From an uncultured Porphyromonadaceae bacterium (lineage in GTDB: Bacteria; Bacteroidota; Bacteroidia; Bacteroidales; Muribaculaceae), in the NCBI GenBank assembly GCA_947175545.1, contig CAMWNI010000002.1, positions 1-64,000 of the forward strand: a DNA stretch of 64,000 nt. Reading direction: 5' to 3'. Below are positions 58,343-64,000 of the stretch, one piece after another (position 1 is the first letter of the stretch; every line of letters starts with the position of its first letter). The translations under genes and the position numbers were made by a program. The notes below the pieces were generated by a model that worked only from the letters and a program-made list of their open reading frames with translations, made no database searches and was not told the origin of the DNA.

Positions 58343-58350
58343 CAAATTTA
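58343..58350 (-). promoter_or_regulatory. -7 box of tkt
   Basis: TAAATTTG on the minus strand, 41 nt before the tkt ATG at 58301. No TTTG is found at the usual upstream spacing. The rest of the 140-nt gap to cvfB contains no other signal I can support. Confidence 0.55.
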
Positions 58351-58441
58351 CGAAAAAAATCTGTAACGAGAAGCGATGGGGCCAAGAATATTCACATATA
58401 TATAACGCAAGTTTACATAATACTGATTATGGGCAAAGATG

Positions 58442-59275
58442 TCATTTAAGTTTCCATCCGCCTTTTGCCGGTTCGATTTTCTGCGTCTTATACAAATATC
58501 CAATTGCTTTTTTGAAATCTTTTTTGCTACATCCGAACAACTCAGCAATTTCGTCAGGGGAAGACTTATCATTCAACTCCATGCTACCGTTGTTTTCCTC
58601 AAGCAGTTCGAGAATCAGGTCTGCCGTAGATTTTGTCCGCCGACCGTTGGTGTCCTTCATTGTCACATCAATTTTGCCATCGTCTCGCACTTTTTTTACA
58701 TAGGCTGTTATTCTCGATCCAATTTCAGGATGCTGAAAAAGTTCGTCAATATAAAGCATGCCGGCGTGCAGATTATTGATAATGACTTTATAACCTATGT
58801 CGGTGCGTTGATAAACGAGAGCCTCAACACGCTGATGAGGCTGATAGTCCGGGAAGATATTTCCGAGAAATTTTTCAATTTTAGCTGAAGCGACAACTCT
58901 CTTCGTAGTATCGTCAAGATATGCGTATACAATATAGACATTCCCTTCAGTCATTTTATTACGCTGTTCACTGAATGGACAGAGTAAATCTTTTGACGGA
59001 ACCCACTCGAGAAAGGCTCCAACCTTCGGGTTAACCTCACGAACCCGGAGAAAACCGAATTTTCCGGCCTCAATCAGAGGTTTTTCTGTTGTAGCGATCA
59101 GTCGGTCTTCCGAATCAGTATAGACAAAAACCTCCAATTCGTCACCAACTTCGGTTACACCTTCAAGATATCTTGTCGGAATAAGGATTTCAACACCGTT
59201 TCCGGCATCAAGATAAGCTCCAAAATCCGCTAATCTACTAACTTTAAGCTTGTTGTACTGGCCAATATTTACCAT
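58442..59275 (-). CDS. CvfB-like S1-type RNA-binding protein
   Basis: A 277-residue protein of the CvfB/YitL family: three S1-like OB folds followed by a winged-helix end. DFGAYLDAGNGVEILIPTRY and VGAFLEWVPSKDLLCP are S1 domains 1 and 2, YKVIINNLHAGMLYIDELF the third, and SPDEIAELFGCSKKDFKKAI the C-terminal helix-turn-helix. CvfB binds RNA and affects virulence-factor expression in Staphylococcus; the role here is unknown. Confidence 0.88.
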   Translation of the reverse strand: MVNIGQYNKLKVSRLADFGAYLDAGNGVEILIPTRYLEGVTEVGDELEVFVYTDSEDRLIATTEKPLIEAGKFGFLRVREVNPKVGAFLEWVPSKDLLCPFSEQRNKMTEGNVYIVYAYLDDTTKRVVASAKIEKFLGNIFPDYQPHQRVEALVYQRTDIGYKVIINNLHAGMLYIDELFQHPEIGSRITAYVKKVRDDGKIDVTMKDTNGRRTKSTADLILELLEENNGSMELNDKSSPDEIAELFGCSKKDFKKAIGYLYKTQKIEPAKGGWKLK

Positions 59276-59301
59276 GAAATTTGGGTTTATGAGTTATAGT
59301 G

Positions 59302-59333
59302 CAAATTTACGGATAATCTGTTGAAAAAACAAG
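59302..59333 (-). promoter_or_regulatory. Promoter of cvfB
   Basis: TAAATTTG (59302-59309, minus strand), 26 nt before the start, with CTTG at 59330-59333 about 20 nt further up as a partial -33 element. Confidence 0.55.
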
Positions 59334-59372
59334 ATTTCAGGTGCAAATTGGTTGCATTTGAAAAATAAGTCG

Positions 59373-59380
59373 TATATTTG
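59373..59380 (+). promoter_or_regulatory. -7 box of the secreted-protein gene pair
   Basis: TATATTTG on the plus strand, 64 nt before the ATG of the large secreted protein. TTG triplets 18-22 nt upstream (59348-59354) may form the -33 element. Confidence 0.5.
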
Positions 59381-59444
59381 CAGAATATATACCTATGAAT
59401 AAACCAATATAATAAATAAAAGTCTAAAAAGTCTATTCTAATTT

Positions 59445-62400
59445 ATGCATTATTACAGTAGGATTTTAGCGAGTGGCGCCTTAATTATGTCGTCCATTTC
59501 TGTTTTGGCCTCGGAGCCTGTCATCAGGCCAATGCAATCCGATGTGACATTGTCAGCATTAAGCGACAACGGCCGTTGGGCCTTGAGTTCGGACACTGAA
59601 GACCGAGATGAAGCCGGAGTCGTTGCCGCAGGCGGAAGAATATGGAACACGACCGACATGACGAGCGAGAGCGTCTCCCTACCCCAATCAGGCGTTGCCT
59701 ATATCAGCGATGTCACCGATGACGGTGAAATAATTGTCGGTTCATGTGACGGCCGTCCGGCAGTCTGGACGCGCTCAACAAAGCAATGGAGCTTCCTGCC
59801 AACGCCCAATGGTGCTTCTTACGGACAGATTTATGCAGTTACCCCTGACGGAAAATATGCGGTAGGCTGTGCAAACCTATCGTCGGAATGGGAAGCGGTT
59901 CCCGTGTATTACAATTTGGAAACCGGAACCATTATAGAGTTGAAAAATGTCCCGACAGTCAATATGAATAATGAGAAGAGCGACTACTCTGCGTTTACGG
60001 GCATTTCTGCCGACGGACGCTACATTCTTGGCCGTCTGTCGCCTGAGATTCTTTCTCCAATTTCAATGTGTGCCTACATTTATGACACATGGACCGATGA
60101 TGTCAACTACATCGGATTCACGCCGTCAACATCAAAGCCTTGGACTCCGACTTACGATGGCTTGTTGTTTATAGAGGAAGCCTGGATGAGTCCGAACGGA
60201 CGCTATGTGACAGGAAGCGCATATCTTGGTCATGCACAGAGTGGCAGCGAGTGGCTTGACGAATATCGTGTGGCATATCGCTATGACGTTACCACAGGGA
60301 AAACGGAGATTTTGGACGGAGTATATGACTCAGATGTTATGGGCTTTTCCGTGACTGACAACGGCGTAGTTCTTGCGGCCACTCCGGCAATGAACCCCTA
60401 CTCTTCTTTTATTGTGCGCAATGGAGATTACTATTACAGTCTTGACGATATTCTCAGCCAAGTATATGGCATCGACTTTTATCAGAAAACCGGAATGTCT
60501 GTCACGGGCAAGCCGGCGTTATGTTCCGCCGACGGAAAGACTGTTTGTGTCATTACATCGCAGACGAACAGCTATTTGTTGCAGATGGCAGACGAATGGG
60601 CCGATGTATGTTCAAACGTCAACCTTCTGAGTAAATATTCGGTTGACCCGGCTTCAGGATCTGTTTTTTCGACTCTCTCAGAACTTAAGGTCGCGTTTAA
60701 CCGCAACGTTGAGATTGCAGGTTCGGCCTCCAGAATCAAGTTGACCGATCAGGCCGGCAACCAACTCCGTTCGGCTGCAAAAGCCGAAGTTAATGGCACT
60801 GTAGTAACAATCAGCTTCAGATCCTACAAGTTTGAAGCTGGTAAAAAATATTCTGTTACTATTCCCGCGGGGCTGATTTCGATGGTTGGCAACCTAAATG
60901 TCGCTTCTGATGAAATCACGATTGAATACGTTGGACGTCCTGACGGTTCTGTAAAACCGTTATCGGTTCTTCCGGCCGACGGATCATCGTTCTCACGACT
61001 TGATGCAACAACCAATCCGGTTAACATAAGTTTTGATGCTTCAATCAAAATATCAGGTGAGGTGAGAGGCGAATTGTACAGAGAAGGAGAAAACGCTCCG
61101 TTCGCTAATCTTGATTTCGCTCTTTATGACGGACAAACACTGCTTGTCTACCCTCTGACACGACAATATCTTTATGAGGGAACAACCTACCGCGTCGTAA
61201 TTCCTGCGGGGGCTGTTACGGACCTTGGAGGCGAGGGCGGCAATGAAGAAATTGTTCTGACCTATAACGGAACTTACGTACGCGAGATTTCAGCAAACGA
61301 CAAATATATTTTTACAGATGATTGCAGCACGTATGCCAACTTCATGTTCTATGAAGGTGACCATCTGACTCCCGGGTCAACTCCGGCAGGATGGGGTTTT
61401 ACGGCAGACAACCCATGGATTATCATTCGTAGTTCGAATAAAACTTCTGACATGGCTTTTGCCGCCCACTCCATGTTCCAGAAAGGCGGTAAGGCCGATG
61501 ACTGGTGTGTCACACCTCAGCTTTATATTCCCGATACACAGTGTTATCTGACATTTGATGCCCAAAGTTATAAGAAGAACTTTGAAGACCGCCTTAAGGT
61601 CTATGTATTTGAATCGAACAACGTCTATTCGACCTTGAATGCCGATATTATTAACTCAATCAGACGCGAAGGCATACTTGTTTTTGATGAAAAACTTCAG
61701 CCGGGTGCGTCGGAAGAAACACTGGAAGACGACTGGGTAAACTATAACGTGGATCTCGCTGAGTTTGCCGGCAAAAACGTTTATATTGCTTTTTTGAACG
61801 AAAATGAAAATCAGAGCGCAGTTTTCATAAATAAAGTGGACGTTATTCACGATATGAAGTTTTTGACCGCCATAACATCGTCTCCAACGGTAGTTGCGGC
61901 CACCCATGCTCCTGTTTCCGGCACCGTCACTATTGCTTCGGATTTGCTTGAAGCAAACAGCATTGACCTGAAGTTGATTGACAACGCCGGCAACCAGATC
62001 AGCTCGTTGTCAGAAACAGGCCTGAATCTGAAAAAAGGCAAAAGTTTCAACTTCTCATTCCCGGATGAGTTGCCTCTGAAGCCGGATGTCAGCAATCGTT
62101 TTGTTGTGCAGGTAACGGTTAACGGAACCGAGACCTCCTCGGCATCATCCTCAATTAAGAACCTGGCCTTTGCTCCGGTACGTAAGGTGGTTATTGAAGA
62201 GTATTCTGGACGCGAGTGTTCAAACTGCCCGCAGGGATTTGCCGCAATGGACAACCTTGAGCGCCTGTTCCCCGGACAGATTCTGCCGGTTGTTCTTCGC
62301 ACATACGAAAGTGACCCGCTTGGACAAGGCATGCACGAGTATACGGAATTCCTTGGACTGAACAACATGGGAGCGCCGTCGGCAGCTATCAACCGCACGA

Positions 62401-63131
62401 CAAGCTGTTATCCGATGGTAACTATCGGTATGGATTATCGATTCAGCGGCGAAGGCACAGGAACAGACGGGGGCGATGATGCAATCTGCTGGCTTGATGC
62501 CGTAAACAATGAAATGCAGACCCTGCCGGACGCTGAAATAGACTTTACAGCGGTGTATTCGGCCGGAACGATTTCGGTCAAGGGCAATGCCCGTTGGGCG
62601 TTAAATACGGAAGTATGCAATGCCAATGTGCTTGCAATCGTCACGGAAGACAACCTGTCGTCAGTTCAGCTCAATGGTCTTTACTCAATGGATGATCCGG
62701 ATCTTGGAGAGTGGGCAGGAAATGGAAAGTATGCGACACGTTATCCGACTGTGACAATCAATGGAGTCGGCCGTGGCGTTGCAGGACTCACCTATAACGG
62801 CACACCCGGAATCATTCCGTCAAAGCTCAATGCCGGAGAGGAATATCCCGTTGAATTTTCAATCTCCATGCCGGAAACAGTGGCTGTACCGGCTAATACC
62901 AATGTGATTGTGATGATGATTGACGGTGACAGCGACCGCGTTATAAATGCCAACATCGCCCACGTCACGGGAGATTTTGAGGACTCAATCGAAGAAGTAA
63001 TCACCGATGACAGTAACGCGTGCAACCTGATTGAATTTTTTGACATTCAGGGACGTAAAATTCAGAAGCCGACGAAAGGCACATTGGTTATTATGCGAAA
63101 CGGAACAGAAATTAAAAAATTAATATATTAA
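59445..63131 (+). CDS. Large secreted multidomain protein with an Omp28-like domain
   Basis: A 1228-residue exported protein with an N-terminal signal (ASGALIMSSISVLASEP). Residues about 60-320 form a beta-propeller-like region of HAF-type repeats (SDVTDDGEIIVGSCDGRPAV, VTPDGKYAVGCAN). Two bacterial Ig-like units follow, around residues 400-600, then a jelly-roll (choice-of-anchor J) unit near 610-810. An Omp28-like domain comes next, starting VVIEEYSGRECSNCPQGFAAM with a CxxC thioredoxin-type pair. The last 35 residues (FFDIQGRKIQKPTKG, ending KKLIY) resemble the type IX sorting domain. The domains predict a cell-surface or released protein; redox activity is possible but unproven. The next gene starts 11 nt later. 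Confidence 0.85.
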   Translation: MHYYSRILASGALIMSSISVLASEPVIRPMQSDVTLSALSDNGRWALSSDTEDRDEAGVVAAGGRIWNTTDMTSESVSLPQSGVAYISDVTDDGEIIVGSCDGRPAVWTRSTKQWSFLPTPNGASYGQIYAVTPDGKYAVGCANLSSEWEAVPVYYNLETGTIIELKNVPTVNMNNEKSDYSAFTGISADGRYILGRLSPEILSPISMCAYIYDTWTDDVNYIGFTPSTSKPWTPTYDGLLFIEEAWMSPNGRYVTGSAYLGHAQSGSEWLDEYRVAYRYDVTTGKTEILDGVYDSDVMGFSVTDNGVVLAATPAMNPYSSFIVRNGDYYYSLDDILSQVYGIDFYQKTGMSVTGKPALCSADGKTVCVITSQTNSYLLQMADEWADVCSNVNLLSKYSVDPASGSVFSTLSELKVAFNRNVEIAGSASRIKLTDQAGNQLRSAAKAEVNGTVVTISFRSYKFEAGKKYSVTIPAGLISMVGNLNVASDEITIEYVGRPDGSVKPLSVLPADGSSFSRLDATTNPVNISFDASIKISGEVRGELYREGENAPFANLDFALYDGQTLLVYPLTRQYLYEGTTYRVVIPAGAVTDLGGEGGNEEIVLTYNGTYVREISANDKYIFTDDCSTYANFMFYEGDHLTPGSTPAGWGFTADNPWIIIRSSNKTSDMAFAAHSMFQKGGKADDWCVTPQLYIPDTQCYLTFDAQSYKKNFEDRLKVYVFESNNVYSTLNADIINSIRREGILVFDEKLQPGASEETLEDDWVNYNVDLAEFAGKNVYIAFLNENENQSAVFINKVDVIHDMKFLTAITSSPTVVAATHAPVSGTVTIASDLLEANSIDLKLIDNAGNQISSLSETGLNLKKGKSFNFSFPDELPLKPDVSNRFVVQVTVNGTETSSASSSIKNLAFAPVRKVVIEEYSGRECSNCPQGFAAMDNLERLFPGQILPVVLRTYESDPLGQGMHEYTEFLGLNNMGAPSAAINRTTSCYPMVTIGMDYRFSGEGTGTDGGDDAICWLDAVNNEMQTLPDAEIDFTAVYSAGTISVKGNARWALNTEVCNANVLAIVTEDNLSSVQLNGLYSMDDPDLGEWAGNGKYATRYPTVTINGVGRGVAGLTYNGTPGIIPSKLNAGEEYPVEFSISMPETVAVPANTNVIVMMIDGDSDRVINANIAHVTGDFEDSIEEVITDDSNACNLIEFFDIQGRKIQKPTKGTLVIMRNGTEIKKLIY

Positions 63132-63142
63132 ATCATAAATAC

Positions 63143-64000
63143 ATGAATAAAATAGTTGCAGCTATTACTTTAGCAACTGCATCAGTGCTTCCGGCTGTTG
63201 CCGAAATAGCTCCGGAGGAGTATCAGGAGTTGGAGTTAGGAAAGGAATATACTTTAGAATTCATGAAGTCGTTCTACGGAAAATACACTCCGACGGTTAA
63301 CGGTCAGATTCTGGAATACGGAGATGTTCCTGTTTATCTGATGCGCAGCGGAGAGTTGACGCTGATGACAGAGACTGAAGGATATCGCTATGCAGGATAC
63401 ATCAACGGCAAGCAGGCCCATCAGTTCCCTGTCAGCGCCGGAACGACGTATTACTTCAAGAGCGACTTCATTATGAATAACGGAGTAATTTCAATCGAAT
63501 TAAATCCGGAAGTATCGCTGACGAAGTCGATTCCTGATCTCGGAGACGCATTTGATCCGGCTGTTACGGACCAGATTGAGTTGATTTTCAATCAGAACAT
63601 CACTGTCGAAGCGGCCACCGTCAAAGTTGGCGATTTTTCGGCTCCGGCAGATAATATTAATACTTTAGGTTCGACGATTTCGGTTGGCTTTAATGAAATT
63701 TTGCGCCGTTGGTATAATGAGAACAGAATTAAGCCGGGCGAGATTCTGCAAATTACCCTGTCCGGAGTCAAGGATGGTCTTGACAATCCGATTAATGACT
63801 TGGTATTTCAGTATAGGACTGTTTCCAAGCCGGTCGAATTGAAGGAATATTCGCTTCCGGTTGAACTGCTTTCCTGGTATTCAGAGGATGTGAATGCAGC
63901 CAAGGCCGTATTTACTTTCACAGGCGCTCTTGCCGAAGATCAGAAGGTAGAACTCTGTTACGCACCTGTTGAACTCGGGTATGAGTATATCGAAAACGTT
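63143..64000 (+). CDS. Secreted Ig-like-domain protein, cut by the window end
   Basis: An open frame from ATG 63143 runs to the last base, giving at least 286 residues; the C-terminus is outside the window. It begins MNKIVAAITLATASVLPAVA, a signal peptide, and a bacterial Ig-like unit is visible in PAVTDQIELIFNQNITVEAA followed by LQITLSGVKDGLDNPINDLV, matching the Ig-like units of the preceding protein. It starts 11 nt after that gene, so the two are probably co-expressed and may act together at the cell surface. Function unknown. Confidence 0.85.
   Translation, partial: MNKIVAAITLATASVLPAVAEIAPEEYQELELGKEYTLEFMKSFYGKYTPTVNGQILEYGDVPVYLMRSGELTLMTETEGYRYAGYINGKQAHQFPVSAGTTYYFKSDFIMNNGVISIELNPEVSLTKSIPDLGDAFDPAVTDQIELIFNQNITVEAATVKVGDFSAPADNINTLGSTISVGFNEILRRWYNENRIKPGEILQITLSGVKDGLDNPINDLVFQYRTVSKPVELKEYSLPVELLSWYSEDVNAAKAVFTFTGALAEDQKVELCYAPVELGYEYIENV

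Overview
The window looks like a chromosomal segment of a Bacteroidales bacterium, most likely of the Muribaculaceae type. The support is indirect but consistent: promoters of the Bacteroidetes form (TTTG, about 19-21 nt, TAnnTTTG) recur in front of genes in both directions; Shine-Dalgarno-like sequences are mostly absent; and several families typical of the phylum are present (DUF5715, DUF5063, Wzi capsule assembly, EFR1-type flavodoxin-ferredoxin, OPT/POT peptide transporters, a short PGDH-type SerA, Omp28-like secreted proteins with a type IX-like C-terminus, and a 29-residue basic AURKAIP1/COX24-like protein). No CRISPR array, intact insertion sequence, prophage or rRNA operon is visible, and no stretch of 300 bases or more lacks a gene or gene remnant.

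Layout. 1-2842 is an accessory, partly decayed patch: a fused remnant of a second araC/acetyltransferase cassette, a probable flavodoxin C-terminus, a uracil-DNA-glycosylase-family gene, a grpB gene broken by a 7-bp tandem duplication, and an intact AraC regulator plus CAT-like acetyltransferase. 2974-4554 (minus) holds an EFR1 flavodoxin-ferredoxin, a DUF4405 membrane protein, tRNA-Ser(TGA) and initiator tRNA-Met. 4641-14365 (minus) is one tight run: dxr, rseP, rlmI, dipeptidyl peptidase III, tsaC, a polyprenyl-phosphate sugar transferase and a ClC channel. 14483-22006 (plus) is a single export operon containing two ABC systems, a GntR/YtrA regulator between them, and a periplasmic adaptor plus TolC channel, nearly all joined by 4-nt overlaps.

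21988-31353 (minus) runs from the essential genes yicC, gmk, nadD, DUF5063 and cdsA into surface-polysaccharide genes (CpsB-type phosphatase, Wzi, a lipoprotein, a LegB-like dehydratase, a NeuD-like acetyltransferase and a NeuB-like synthase), which suggests nonulosonic-acid decoration of a capsule. 31387-39417 holds DUF5715, a type II NADH dehydrogenase, rplU-rpmA with a possible structured leader, a CotH-family secreted protein, RNase G, the 29-residue protein, HU and RsgA. 39557-44278 (plus) is a second TolC-HlyD-permease-permease exporter with no ATPase beside it. 44214-50670 (minus) carries MATE, OPT and POT transporters, SufE and an M28 lipoprotein. 50794-54917 (plus) carries serC, a short serA, gdhA and tatD. 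55010-59275 (minus) carries an Ala/Lys-rich helical protein, a 5'-truncated secreted-protein remnant, transketolase and a CvfB-like RNA-binding protein. 59445 to the window end holds two large secreted proteins, the second cut by the window edge.

How the genes fit together: peptide breakdown and uptake (DPP III, M28, OPT, POT, glutamate dehydrogenase), central and serine metabolism (Tkt, SerA, SerC), envelope export and decoration (two TolC-dependent exporters, NeuB/LegB, CpsB, Wzi) and translation housekeeping (RsgA, L21/L27, RlmI, TsaC, tRNAs). I do not see an unmistakably new system. The most unusual items are the deletion-fused cassette remnant at position 1, the double ABC/GntR operon, the ATPase-less exporter, the SerA with altered signature residues, and a set of genes whose promoter boxes sit almost on the start codon.
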